A stretch of 64,000 bases of DNA, taken from positions 186,001 to 250,000 of the forward strand of contig NZ_NOWF01000005.1 in NCBI RefSeq assembly GCF_002245355.1. Reading direction: 5' to 3'. Both the position numbers and the translations under genes were made by a program. Source of the stretch: Paludifilum halophilum (GTDB lineage Bacteria > Bacillota > Bacilli > Thermoactinomycetales > DSM-45169). Positions 44,201-52,831 of this stretch are shown piece after piece; position 1 is the stretch's first letter; every line of letters begins with the position of its first letter. Below the pieces are notes generated by a model. It was given only the letters and a program-made list of their open reading frames with translations. It had not been told where the DNA came from and searched no databases.

Positions 44201-44995
44201 TCATCCCTGTTCATCCCTCTCTTGATTCATGGTGGAGGCCGGAATGATACAATCGTCCGGCCCGCAGACGGAATCTTGGGAAAGGGCGGCTTCCGCTTTC
44301 TTTTCCCGGTTCAATTGTTCCCGTTGCCATTCGAAATCGATCGTCGGGTTAAACCTTTCTGGATAGCGGAGATACCAGCGCTGCTTTCGGATCACAAAAT
44401 TATCCGGGTCGAGCCGGAGCGCTTCATCCAGCTCCTGCAACGCCTTTTCTGTTTTCTGCTCGTCGACATACTTTTGTGCCAGCTTCATCTTGGTGTCTGC
44501 CAACAGTTGTTTTAAGAGAGCAGATTCATCCGGTGTTTCGGAAGCTCTCTCGTCGAGGATTCGGCTCCTCTTGTCCCCCAGGGCCAATGCCCGAACCGCT
44601 TCGGTGTGATCGGGATGATCGACACGAAACCGTTCTTCCGCCATCCGAATGATTCCGTCTTCGTCGATAAAGATGCCGTTGGGTACCATTTTAAAGCCGA
44701 ACCATCCGGCGATGACATTTTCGGAGTCGATGAGGGTGGTAAAGGAATGATTTTGAGCGAAGGGACGAACAGCTTCCGCCCCCTTGACATCGACAGCAAT
44801 GGAAATAATTTCGAAATGATCCGTTCCGACTTGTTCCCAAAATTTCTGCCAACCTGGCAGTTGTTCCCGGCATTGTCACCAGGAAGCCCACATAAAAAGG
44901 AATACTTTCTTTCCCTTGTATCTTTCCCCAGTTATGCGGTTTCCTTGCAAGTCCGGAAGGTCAAAAGACATCATGGGTTGCCCGACTTTGGACAT
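44201..44995 (-). CDS. Redoxin/TlpA-like protein with in-frame TGA (likely selenocysteine)
   Basis: 264 codons from the ATG at 44995, six bases after AAAGGAGG. The first 39 codons read a redoxin N-terminus (GQPMMSFDLPDLQGNRITG, KKVFLFMWASW). TGA at 44878-44876 then falls exactly where thioredoxin-fold proteins have the first active-site Cys, followed by QCREQLPGWQKFW, giving U-x-C. The frame stays open for 224 more codons: SIAVDVKGAEAVRPFA, GFKMVPNGIFIDEDG (the cis-Pro region), then a TPR-like tail (ALQELDEALRLDPDNF). A hairpin with a GGU loop sits 15 bases after TGA. The alternative is a nonsense mutation. Confidence 0.75.
44846..44860 (-). promoter_or_regulatory. Candidate bacterial SECIS hairpin
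   Basis: On the minus strand CTGCCA-GGT-TGGCAG forms a perfect 6-bp stem with a GGU loop, beginning 15 bases after the in-frame TGA. Bacterial SECIS elements carry a G-U in the apical loop at about this distance (E. coli fdhF has GGUC about 18 bases after UGA). Confidence 0.6.
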
Positions 44996-45132
44996 AAACA
45001 TCCTCCTTTTCAACGTGCTATGATGAACGTACCCCAAACGGTTTCTTTTCACACGTTCAACCGGGACGACGGGTGTGGAGGCTCCATACACCTGTTTCAT
45101 CCGGCATTGCACTTCCATGGAGGGCTGAAGCG

Positions 45133-45663
45133 ATGAATCATGATCGGATCGGAAAGCACATCCTGTTAATCGGGTTGATGGGTACCGGGAAGACAACGGT
45201 GGGGCGTATTCTCGCCGAAGAGTTAAAACGGCCGCTCACAGATACAGATGAAGCCGTGGAGCGAATGGCGAAGCAATCCATTCCAACATTGTTTCGTGAG
45301 GAGGGGGAAGCCGGGTTTCGGAATCGAGAAACTCGCGTCCTGAGGGACGTATTGCAATATTCGCCCCGAATCGTAACGACCGGAGGCGGAATCGTCTTGC
45401 GTGAAGAAAATCGGCGACTTATGGCTCAAGCGGGTTGGGTTGCGGCTTTAGAGGCTTCGGCAGAAGAACTGTATCAACGGCTTCAAGGGGATCAGTCCCG
45501 GCCTCTGCTTCAAGGCGACCTTCGCCGCCGGATTGTTCATCTCAAGCGTGAACGGGAATCCCTGTATGATTTCGCTGACGTGAAGCTGGATACGACTGGA
45601 GAATCGCCTCAGGAAACAGCATCCCGCATCATCCTGCAATGGCGTCGTCTTTCCAGGGGATAA
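45133..45663 (+). CDS. aroK: Shikimate kinase
   Basis: 176 aa from the ATG at 45133, after GGAGGGCTGAAGCG. P-loop GLMGTGKTTVGRILA, DTD in LTDTDEAVERM (shikimate binding), RNRETRVL and the GGG loop TTGGGIV; lid Arg in DQSRPLL. It phosphorylates shikimate in aromatic amino-acid synthesis. Followed by yqzE, a pairing common beside comG in Bacillales. Confidence 0.93.
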   Translation: MNHDRIGKHILLIGLMGTGKTTVGRILAEELKRPLTDTDEAVERMAKQSIPTLFREEGEAGFRNRETRVLRDVLQYSPRIVTTGGGIVLREENRRLMAQAGWVAALEASAEELYQRLQGDQSRPLLQGDLRRRIVHLKRERESLYDFADVKLDTTGESPQETASRIILQWRRLSRG

Positions 45664-45716
45664 GGGGGTTTAAAGCATTTCCGGCTGGTTATCCTAGAGA
45701 CAGGGAGGTGGTCCCG

Positions 45717-45920
45717 ATGTCTTCTCAGGATTACATTAAATATTTGGTACAACAGATGGTCAAGTATATGGATATGCCCAAGGAGAAGAGAAAGGAAGTG
45801 CGGGAATTGCGAAAGGAACAACGCCCGCGCTGGTCTCACCGCTGGTTCGGAATGGTTCCCTTCGGTATGAAGATGTTCGCTAAACGTCAGAAAAACCGTT
45901 TCTTAAGGAGCCAGCCGTAG
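45717..45920 (+). CDS. yqzE: YqzE family protein
   Basis: 67 aa from the ATG at 45717, after GGGAGGTGG. The sequence MSSQDYIKYLVQQMVKYMD and the end RWFGMVPFGMKMF are typical of YqzE. In Bacillus subtilis yqzE lies just behind the comG operon; here it lies about 20 kb from comGG. Function unknown. Confidence 0.88.
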   Translation: MSSQDYIKYLVQQMVKYMDMPKEKRKEVRELRKEQRPRWSHRWFGMVPFGMKMFAKRQKNRFLRSQP

Positions 45921-45922
45921 CC

Positions 45923-46078
45923 ATGGAAAAACACCATGGAGAGTCGTTTGAATTGGTTAACCTGAAGAATCGGTCTGATGTCATGGAGAGAATCACCCAA
46001 ACGGAACAAGAGCTGAACCGCCTGCTGAAGGGGCGGGTCGCTCTCATCGCATATGTGCAGGAAGACGAAGACAACTGA
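45923..46078 (+). CDS. Small acidic protein, 51 aa
   Basis: MEKHHGESFELVNLKNRSD to ...IAYVQEDEDN. The ATG follows AAGGAG by 12 bases, rather far. The DNA around the start is palindromic (CCATGG-AAAAACA-CCATGG). It has a heptad-like stretch MERITQTEQELNRLLKG. Family unknown. It fits the gap between yqzE and ykuS on the same strand. Confidence 0.5.
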   Translation: MEKHHGESFELVNLKNRSDVMERITQTEQELNRLLKGRVALIAYVQEDEDN

Positions 46079-46134
46079 GGGTCAGGACTGTTGATGATCC
46101 GTAGCCTTTGGAATCGAACACAGGAGGGTTCACA

Positions 46135-46386
46135 TTGTCAAAACAGCGTATTGCCGTCGAAGAAGGTTTACAACCCGTGCGCCATTATTTGGAGGGCCAA
46201 GGGTATGAAGTGGTCGATTTGGCAGCTGATCAGCTGCAAAACTGCGGCTGCTGTGTCATTTCCGGGGGGGACAAGGACGTCATGGGGATGGCGGATATCG
46301 CTGCGGACATTTCAGTGATTAACGCGGACGGGATGAGTCCGGAAGAAGTGCACCGAGCTGTGCGGCAACGTGTTAACATTCAGTGA
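46135..46386 (+). CDS. ykuS: YkuS family (UPF0180) protein
   Basis: 83 aa from TTG 46135, six bases after AGGAGGG. UPF0180 pattern: RIAVEEGLQPVRHYLEGQGY, CGCCVISGGDKDVMGMADI and SVINADGMSPEEV. Function unknown in the family. Two adjacent cysteines (CGCC) are conserved-looking. Confidence 0.88.
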   Translation: MSKQRIAVEEGLQPVRHYLEGQGYEVVDLAADQLQNCGCCVISGGDKDVMGMADIAADISVINADGMSPEEVHRAVRQRVNIQ

Positions 46387-46409
46387 AGAGAGTGTTAAAT
46401 TTTACGGTT

Positions 46410-46441
46410 AAGGAGCCTGGCTTCGAAAAGGCTCCTTTTTT
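46410..46441 (+). terminator. Terminator after ykuS
   Basis: Stem AAGGAGCC/GGCTCCTT with a 12-base loop, then TTTTTT. Confidence 0.85.
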
Positions 46442-46513
46442 ACGCCATCAAAATGTTATATAATAGACCACATACGTGCAGAAGTACCTTTATGCGATTA
46501 AGGGGCGATATAG

Positions 46514-47611
46514 ATGTATCATCGCACTCAAACCCGTCCGGTGAGGGTAGGAAATATCCAAATCGGCGGTAATGACCAAGTCGTCATCCAGAGTATGACC
46601 ACGACGAAGACCCATGATATAAAAGCGACAGTGGAAGAGATCAACCGGTTGGAGGAAGCGGGTTGCCAGATCGTCCGTGTCGCCTGTCCCGACATGCGGG
46701 CGGCGGAAGCGATCCCGCACATTAAAAAGGAAATCAATGTGCCGCTGGTTGCCGACATTCACTTCGATCACCGGTTGGCTTTAAAGGCTATCGAAGGCGG
46801 TATCGACAAGATTCGGATCAATCCCGGAAACATCGGCAAAAGGGAAAAGGTGGAGGAAGTCGTTAAAGCGGCCAAGGAACGGGGCATTCCCATGCGAATC
46901 GGTGTGAACGCCGGATCCCTGGAAAAACGGATTTTGGAAAAGTACGGTTACCCCACCGCTGAAGGCATGGTGGAAAGCGCCCTGTACCACATCGGAATTC
47001 TGGAAGATCTGGACTTTCACGATATCATTGTCTCACTGAAGGCCTCTGACGTGTCCTTGGCGATTGAAGCCTACACCAAAGCGGCGGAAGTGATCCCGTA
47101 TCCCCTCCATTTGGGGATTACCGAGTCCGGGACCCTGTTTTCCGGTACGGTGAAAAGCTCCGCAGGAATGGGTGCCATCCTGTCCCGGGGGATCGGCTCC
47201 ACGATGCGCATCTCCTTGAGCGCCGACCCGGTGGAAGAGGTCAAAGTGGGTCGGGAACTGCTGAAGAGTTTCGGGTTGGCGGCCAATGCGGCAACCCTGG
47301 TATCCTGTCCTACTTGCGGACGAATTGAAATCGATCTGATCAGCATCGCCAATGAGGTGGAGGAGTACATCTCCAACATCAATGCGCCGATTAAGGTATC
47401 CGTACTCGGATGCGCCGTTAACGGCCCCGGCGAAGCCAAGGAAGCCGATATCGGAATCGCTGGCGGCCGGGGAGAAGGTTTGTTGTTCCGCCACGGAAAA
47501 ACCATCCGCAAGGTTCCGGAAGATAAGATGGTGGAGGAACTGAAAAAAGAGATCGATAAATTGGCTGAGGAATATAAACGGAAAGAAGAACTGGAAAAGC
47601 AAGAGGCATGA
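46514..47611 (+). CDS. ispG: 4-hydroxy-3-methylbut-2-en-1-yl diphosphate synthase (IspG/GcpE)
   Basis: 365 aa. Family motifs: [34 protein letters not shown] and the [4Fe-4S] cysteines in [12 protein letters not shown] and [11 protein letters not shown]. It reduces MEcPP to HMBPP in the non-mevalonate isoprenoid pathway. A -10-like TATAAT lies at 46459-46464, and an own terminator follows. Length is standard. Confidence 0.95.
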   Translation: MYHRTQTRPVRVGNIQIGGNDQVVIQSMTTTKTHDIKATVEEINRLEEAGCQIVRVACPDMRAAEAIPHIKKEINVPLVADIHFDHRLALKAIEGGIDKIRINPGNIGKREKVEEVVKAAKERGIPMRIGVNAGSLEKRILEKYGYPTAEGMVESALYHIGILEDLDFHDIIVSLKASDVSLAIEAYTKAAEVIPYPLHLGITESGTLFSGTVKSSAGMGAILSRGIGSTMRISLSADPVEEVKVGRELLKSFGLAANAATLVSCPTCGRIEIDLISIANEVEEYISNINAPIKVSVLGCAVNGPGEAKEADIGIAGGRGEGLLFRHGKTIRKVPEDKMVEELKKEIDKLAEEYKRKEELEKQEA

Positions 47612-47631
47612 TTTTCCACAATATCTTTTAC

Positions 47632-47668
47632 GGAGGGCGATCGAATCGATTCGGTCGTCCTCTTTGTT
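47632..47668 (+). terminator. Terminator after ispG
   Basis: GGAGGGCGATCGAA pairs with TTCGGTCGTCCTC through two wobbles, loop TCGA, followed by TTTGTTGTTG. Confidence 0.7.
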
Positions 47669-47759
47669 GTTGAAACACGGGTTTTTGTTTGGAACATGGA
47701 TAGACGGGACTGCGGACTTGCATACTATGGTTGATCGAACGGAAAAAGGAGGGTTTAGA

Positions 47760-47978
47760 TTGTCTCGAGTAGCTTTGATTTTGGTTATTGTCGGCGCATT
47801 GAACTGGTTGTTGATCGGGCTGTTTCAGTGGGATCTGGTAGCATCCCTGTTCGGCGGGGAGACGATCCGCGAATCTTCCGGACTGAGTCGACTCATCTAT
47901 GCCTTGGTCGGCTTGGCGGGTCTCTACTCCATCAGGTTCTTGTTTGAAAACCGAACCCCTGCTGAAAATGCTGAGTGA
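47760..47978 (+). CDS. DUF378 family membrane protein
   Basis: 72 aa from TTG 47760, directly after AAAGGAGGG at normal spacing. Two membrane segments, with the DUF378 pattern VGALNWLLIGLFQWDLVASLFG and LSRLIYALVGLAGLY. Function unknown. Single gene between two terminators. Confidence 0.88.
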   Translation: MSRVALILVIVGALNWLLIGLFQWDLVASLFGGETIRESSGLSRLIYALVGLAGLYSIRFLFENRTPAENAE

Positions 47979-47988
47979 TTCGTTCATG

Positions 47989-48015
47989 ACACCGGGACTT
48001 CCCGGTGTTTTTGTT
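47989..48015 (+). terminator. Terminator after DUF378 gene
   Basis: Perfect stem ACACCGGG/CCCGGTGT, loop ACTT, then TTTTGTTT. Confidence 0.88.
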
Positions 48016-48094
48016 TACCGCCGTGTGGTAAACTCAACCCAGCACTTCATTCTGAATATAAAAAAAAGAACGTTGATAAAAAGGGGGAGAGGGG

Positions 48095-48793
48095 ATGTTT
48101 CCTGCTATCGGTGTTACGGTTTCCACCCGGGAAGAAAGCGTGATGGCTCTCAATCGGGACCATACCGACGCAGTTTTTCGCGCCGGGGGTATACCGTTGA
48201 TGCTGCCGTATACTCTGGTGCCGGAACAACTGCAAGCGACTGCGGACCGGATCGACGGTTTATTGTTGACTGGAGGGGATGATATCGATCCCGGCCTGTT
48301 CGGTGAAGAGCCCATTCCGGGGTTGGGACCGGTGGAGCCGGAGCGGGATCGGATGGAGATCGCTCTATCCCGGAAAATGATGGAGGCAGGAAAACCGATC
48401 CTGGCTGTTTGCCGGGGATGTCAGATTCTCAATATCGCGGCGGGAGGCGATATGTACCAGGATTTGAACGCCCAACGGGAAAAAGGGTTGCAACATGCCC
48501 AAAAAGCCCCCCGTTCCCATCCTTCCCATTCCGTGCACGTCAAGGAGGATACACGTCTTCATGCCATGGTGGGCGGATCCGAATACCGGGTGAACAGTTT
48601 TCATCATCAGGCAGTGAGGCGCCTGGCTGACGGGTTCATGGTTTCCGCTACCGCTTCCGACGGGGTGATCGAAGCCTTCGAGAGCTTGCATCATCCCTTT
48701 GTGATGGGGGTTCAGTGGCACCCGGAGAATATGCCCTCCGATTCCGTCGCCCGTCAGTTGTTCACCTCATTGGTAGCCGCCTGCCGACAGTAA
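48095..48793 (+). CDS. Gamma-glutamyl-gamma-aminobutyrate hydrolase family (peptidase C26)
   Basis: 232 aa. Class I glutamine-amidotransferase fold: LLLTGGDDIDP, nucleophile Cys in PILAVCRGCQILN, and the His-Glu pair in VMGVQWHPEN. PuuD-type enzymes cleave gamma-glutamyl amides. No polyamine gene neighbours are present, so the substrate is open. ATG after GGGGGAGAGGGG. Confidence 0.87.
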   Translation: MFPAIGVTVSTREESVMALNRDHTDAVFRAGGIPLMLPYTLVPEQLQATADRIDGLLLTGGDDIDPGLFGEEPIPGLGPVEPERDRMEIALSRKMMEAGKPILAVCRGCQILNIAAGGDMYQDLNAQREKGLQHAQKAPRSHPSHSVHVKEDTRLHAMVGGSEYRVNSFHHQAVRRLADGFMVSATASDGVIEAFESLHHPFVMGVQWHPENMPSDSVARQLFTSLVAACRQ

Positions 48794-48825
48794 AAAGCAC
48801 TGCGGGGATACCTCCGCAGTGCTTT
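48794..48825 (-). terminator. Bidirectional terminator (C26 hydrolase / cydB)
   Basis: Perfect 12-bp stem AAAGCACTGCGG/CCGCAGTGCTTT. The better T-tract is on the minus strand (TTTTTACTG), for cydAB. Confidence 0.88.
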
Positions 48826-48843
48826 GAACGGAACCCGGCCTTT

Positions 48844-49860
48844 TCATTTTGGTTCCCCCCGGACATATTTGGCGCTGAAAAGAAACAGGCGCATCAGAAG
48901 GAACAGGGAAGGAATCAGGAGCAGTAACCCGGCGATAAAAGAGATGACCAGCGCCCACCCCATCGTGGAATGGGTCAGGGCGGACTGTACCGTTACATAG
49001 GGATACAAAAGATAAGGCATGTGGGAGATTCCGTATCCATAAAAGGCGAAAGCGAACTGAAGCATGACCAGAACGAAGGACCAACCTAATGCCCGCCGCC
49101 GCCAAATCAGGATAATCGCTCCCAGGAAGCAGACTAGGGAAAGCAAAAACATCCAGGCCAGGCCGAACATATTTTCAAAATGCTGCATGTTATGCTGGGA
49201 CAGAGCGGCAAAGACGAACAGACTGGATAAGATCGTCGGCCCGCTCCAGGAAAGCGCGTATGTGCGCAGAACTTCCATGGCTTTCTTGTCCCCCGCCTTG
49301 AAGGCGTAATAGGTTAGAAAGCTGGCGCTGATAAACAACACACTGACGATGGCTAATAGCACCACTGCCCAGGAATAGGGGCTGGTCAACAGCTCCCAGG
49401 GGAGGAAATGAACTTCCTCCCCTCTTTTTTCGATGAACCCGCCCTCGGAAATCGTAAGGACGGTAGACAGGGAAGCCGGAATGAACAGCCCGGTCATTCC
49501 GTAGAGAAACAGGTACGTCCGGCTTTTTCGGGCACCGTAATTGGCAAAGGCGTAAAAGGAACCCCGGATAGACAAAAGCAAAAGGGCAATTCCACCGGGA
49601 AGGAGAAGAGCCGTTCCGTAATAGTAGGCGGTATCCGGGAAGAAACCGACGATCCCGACGAAAAAGAAAACAAGGAAGACATTGGTCACTTCCCAGACAG
49701 GGGACAAGTATCGGTTGATCACCCCGTTGATAATGTGTTCCTGCCGGGTCAACAAGCTGTAATAAGAGAAAAAACCGGCTCCAAAGTCAATGGAGGCGAC
49801 AATGAGATAACCGTAGAGAAAGGTCCACAGGATCGTGATTCCGATTAATTCCAGTTGCAA
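48844..49860 (-). CDS. cydB: Cytochrome bd ubiquinol oxidase subunit II
   Basis: 338 aa from TTG 49860, after AAGGAGGCGG. About eight or nine membrane segments. The N-terminal FLYGYLIVASIDFGAGFFSYY matches the CydB quinol oxidase family. It forms a heterodimer with CydA in the membrane. It starts 15 bases after the cydA stop. No cydCD genes follow. Confidence 0.9.
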   Translation of the reverse strand: MQLELIGITILWTFLYGYLIVASIDFGAGFFSYYSLLTRQEHIINGVINRYLSPVWEVTNVFLVFFFVGIVGFFPDTAYYYGTALLLPGGIALLLLSIRGSFYAFANYGARKSRTYLFLYGMTGLFIPASLSTVLTISEGGFIEKRGEEVHFLPWELLTSPYSWAVVLLAIVSVLFISASFLTYYAFKAGDKKAMEVLRTYALSWSGPTILSSLFVFAALSQHNMQHFENMFGLAWMFLLSLVCFLGAIILIWRRRALGWSFVLVMLQFAFAFYGYGISHMPYLLYPYVTVQSALTHSTMGWALVISFIAGLLLLIPSLFLLMRLFLFSAKYVRGEPK

Positions 49861-49875
49861 GGAACTCCGCCTCCT

Positions 49876-51204
49876 TCAGAGGATGATGCCGCGTTCTTCC
49901 AGTTCCTGTTCGGGACTGTTATTGCGGAAAAGGCGGATCAACACAGACGTGGCGATCACAGCCAAGGCGATATACAGGAGCGAAAAGAGAAACAGCAATA
50001 CTCCCACATGATCTGCGGTGGTGGCGGCATGTTCCACTTTCATGATTCCCCGGATAATCCAGGGTTGCCGACCCACCTCCGCATAAATCCATCCCATCTC
50101 AATGGCTGCAAAGGAAAGGGGGGCACCGATGAGGATTCCCCGCAATATCCAAGGATTCCAGGCGGCTTTTTTCTTTCGCCATAACAGGATCAAAAAGAGA
50201 GCCGAGATGAGGATCAAGTAAGTGCCGATCGCCACCATCCCGTCAAAGAGGTAGTGGATGTACAGGGGTGGCCGCTCGTCCTCGGGAAATTCGTTTAATC
50301 CGGTGATTTCGGCATTGGGGTGGCCCTTACCCAAAATACTTAAAGCGAAGGGGATCTTGATCGCCCCTTGCACTTCCTGGTTCTCATCTAGATACCCTCC
50401 AAGAATGAGCGGGGCCTCCTTCTGCGTTTCAAAATGCCATTCCGCGGCAGCCAATTTTTCCGGTACATGTTCGGCCAAGAACTTTCCGGAAAGGTCGCCG
50501 GCTACAGCTGTCAGCAAGGCCATGACCAATCCGGAGACCATGGTCAGTTTGATCGCTTTTTTGAAATAAACGTTCCGCTTTCCCTTCAAAAGGTGATAAG
50601 CCGCGATTGCCGCCAATAAGAAGGCGCAAGTGACATAGGCCGAGGAAAGGACATGGGCGATCTTGGAAGGAGCCGCCGGGTTGAACATGGCTTCCAGCGG
50701 GCGGAGATTGGTCAGTTCGCCCTCTTTCGTCATCTCAAATCCGGCCGGTGTGTTCATAAAGGCATTGACGGTCGTGATAAACACGGCGGACAAGGAGGAA
50801 CCGATGATGATCGGAATCGACGTGAGCCAGTGGTACACCGGCTTTTTAAAACGGTCCCACGTATAGAGATAGATCCCTAAAAAAATGGCCTCGAAGAAGA
50901 AAGCGAAGGTCTCCAAAAACAGAGGTAGGCTGATCAAATGGCCGACTAGTTGCATGAACTGGGGCCATAACAGGCTGAGCATCAACCCGATGGAAGTTCC
51001 CGTCACCACACCGACAGCCACGGTAATGACGAAGCCCCGGGTCCAGCGGCGGGCCATCAGGATATAATGAGGGTCTTTTTTATAGATTCCCCAGCCTTCC
51101 GCGATGCAGATGAATATGGGAACACCTACACCGATGGTTGCCCAGATGATATGGAAGGCCAGTGTTTCCGCAGTTAATATTCGACTGAGTGTCGCCGGGT
51201 CCAT
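49876..51204 (-). CDS. cydA: Cytochrome bd ubiquinol oxidase subunit I
   Basis: 442 aa, ATG after GGGAGGGG. Heme ligand His in AFHIIWATIGVG and a second in SKIAHVLSSAYV. The quinol-site GRQPWIIRG is present. The periplasmic Q-loop is short, giving the S-type CydA typical of Gram-positives. It oxidises quinol and reduces oxygen at low tension without pumping protons. Transcribed with cydB from a promoter overlapped by a Rex site. Confidence 0.95.
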   Translation of the reverse strand: MDPATLSRILTAETLAFHIIWATIGVGVPIFICIAEGWGIYKKDPHYILMARRWTRGFVITVAVGVVTGTSIGLMLSLLWPQFMQLVGHLISLPLFLETFAFFFEAIFLGIYLYTWDRFKKPVYHWLTSIPIIIGSSLSAVFITTVNAFMNTPAGFEMTKEGELTNLRPLEAMFNPAAPSKIAHVLSSAYVTCAFLLAAIAAYHLLKGKRNVYFKKAIKLTMVSGLVMALLTAVAGDLSGKFLAEHVPEKLAAAEWHFETQKEAPLILGGYLDENQEVQGAIKIPFALSILGKGHPNAEITGLNEFPEDERPPLYIHYLFDGMVAIGTYLILISALFLILLWRKKKAAWNPWILRGILIGAPLSFAAIEMGWIYAEVGRQPWIIRGIMKVEHAATTADHVGVLLFLFSLLYIALAVIATSVLIRLFRNNSPEQELEERGIIL

Positions 51205-51242
51205 AGGTTTCCCCTCCCGATGGGTTCTCTCTGTACAATTTC

Positions 51243-51248
51243 ATCATA
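51243..51248 (-). promoter_or_regulatory. -10 box of cydA promoter
   Basis: TATGAT on the minus strand, about 40 bases ahead of the cydA start. A weak -35 (CTTTAT) 17 bases upstream lies inside the Rex operator. Confidence 0.5.
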
Positions 51249-51260
51249 CCTTCTTTTAGT

Positions 51261-51278
51261 TTGTGATAAAGTACACAA
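51261..51278. promoter_or_regulatory. Rex operator upstream of cydAB
   Basis: TTGTGATAAAGTACACAA fits the Rex site TTGTGA-N6-TCACAA with one mismatch. It overlaps the -35 region, so Rex would block cydAB until NADH rises. A weaker TTGTCACGATTTGTGCAA lies near 51329-51346. Confidence 0.75.
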
Positions 51279-51508
51279 AGTGAGGATTCATCAAATCATC
51301 AAGATCCATTCAAAAAATGCTCATCAACTTGTCACGATTTGTGCAAAACTTCACATGTAAATCCGAAAAAAGTTCTATGGTCAAATAAAGGGGATTGTAT
51401 TACCCTGAATGCAAGGAAAACGGAAGCCGAGCCCGGTGTCCGGGAGAGTCCGAGGAATATCCGCACGGGTTGATCTGGAAACGGTTGAACCATACCGGAT
51501 GGGTGTAT

Positions 51509-51550
51509 CCCCCTCTCTTTTAACACAAACTATGGTGGCAAGAGAGGGGG
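51509..51550 (+). promoter_or_regulatory. Hairpin covering the vanW ribosome site
   Basis: CCCCCTCTCTT (51509-51519) pairs perfectly with AAGAGAGGGGG (51540-51550) across a 20-base loop. The right arm contains the purine-rich ribosome site just before TTG 51558, so folding would hide it. Confidence 0.55.
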
Positions 51551-51557
51551 TGAGAGC

Positions 51558-52745
51558 TTGAGAATTTTATCCGTTCACCTGTGTGTACTGCTTTTTTTCT
51601 GTGGATGTACCTCCCAGCGACCACCTGCAGAGGATGCGAGACAGTCGGAACCTCAACGGGACAACCTGGTCCGATTGGGCGAATCAGACGTCGGTCCCGC
51701 CACCTTTACCCTCCGGGATGATGATGGGAAGGAATGGAGTCTGGATTTGAAAGAAGTCGGTTTCGATGGCATTGATCCGACCACGTTGGACCGGGGAGCG
51801 TTTTTTCGATGGTTATCCCGAGTGGAAGAGGAGGTCAACCGGTCGCCGCAATCCGCCTCCTTTCGGGATCGGGAGATTCAACCCCATCAAAACGGCAGAA
51901 AACTGGACCGGGCTGTTGTCGAAGGGTGGCTGGATGATATTCATTCCTATACCAACCGTCCTTTGCACGCTCCCACTCAGACCTGGAGCCCTCCCTTAAC
52001 CACAGAGATGTTGAAACGGATCCGGGAAAAGCGGTTGGCCGCCTATACGACCCGTTACAATCCCGGAAACCGGAATCGAACCCATAATCTCCTACTTTCC
52101 ACGGAGGCACTTGATCATCATGTCGTCGGAGTGGGGGAGACCTTCTCTTTCAATCAGGTGGTGGGAAAGCGGACCCGAAGCCGGGGTTATCGTCCGGCCA
52201 CAGTCATTGTCCGCGGCGAGTACACGGAAGGGATCGGCGGAGGCATTTGCCAAACATCCTCCACCTTATTCAACAGTGTGGAACGGACGGGACTCCGTAT
52301 CTTACAGCGGGTCAGCCACAGTAAGGAAGTGACTTACGTACCGGCCGGGAAGGATGCCACGGTTTCCTGGGGAGGTCCGGACTTTCGTTTCCAGAACCAG
52401 CTGAATCGCCCCATTCTGATAACGGCCCAAGCGAAACACGGGCTGTTGACGGTGGAGATCTACGCATCCGACGAGATTGAGTATCAACCGAAATCAACCC
52501 CCGACGCCCCATCCGGCGATCCGGAAACAGAGACGGTTCCCCGTCCCGAGGAACGACAGCCGATCAACGAACGGGCCAGGGAGTACAAAAGGGATCCCCT
52601 TCCTCCTTCAGAAACACCTGATACGGCGGAATCGGACAGCGAGCGGGCGGATTCGCCCGCTTCTTTTTTCATGGAGACTTCCCGCGCTTTTCTGATATTT
52701 ACCTGGAATCGATTTTCGAAGGAGGTGATGAAAAGGGCGGAATGA
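51558..52745 (+). CDS. VanW family lipoprotein
   Basis: 395 aa from TTG 51558, after GAGGGGGTGAGAG. Signal sequence with possible lipidated Cys (VLLFFCGCTS). VanW domain at about residues 170-305: YNPGNRNRTHNL, GETFSFNQVVGKRT, GGICQTSSTLFN and VSWGGPDFRF. The C-terminal 75 residues are Pro/Glu-rich and disordered-looking. Extracytoplasmic, probably cell-wall associated; the biochemical role of VanW is unknown. Confidence 0.88.
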   Translation: MRILSVHLCVLLFFCGCTSQRPPAEDARQSEPQRDNLVRLGESDVGPATFTLRDDDGKEWSLDLKEVGFDGIDPTTLDRGAFFRWLSRVEEEVNRSPQSASFRDREIQPHQNGRKLDRAVVEGWLDDIHSYTNRPLHAPTQTWSPPLTTEMLKRIREKRLAAYTTRYNPGNRNRTHNLLLSTEALDHHVVGVGETFSFNQVVGKRTRSRGYRPATVIVRGEYTEGIGGGICQTSSTLFNSVERTGLRILQRVSHSKEVTYVPAGKDATVSWGGPDFRFQNQLNRPILITAQAKHGLLTVEIYASDEIEYQPKSTPDAPSGDPETETVPRPEERQPINERAREYKRDPLPPSETPDTAESDSERADSPASFFMETSRAFLIFTWNRFSKEVMKRAE

Positions 52746-52831
52746 ATGAAAAATTTTCGTAGATCGTATCCGTTGACTCTGCTATAATATTAACCGTTAT
52801 TTTGAGCAGTCGGAAAAGAAGGAGGTATTGG

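Noticed and set aside
51329-51346. Second Rex operator upstream of cydA
   Set aside because: TTGTCACGATTTGTGCAA departs from the consensus in both half-sites; noted only as weak.
51400-51510. c-di-AMP (ydaO) riboswitch before vanW
   Set aside because: Cell-wall genes often carry one, but the conserved core sequences were not found.
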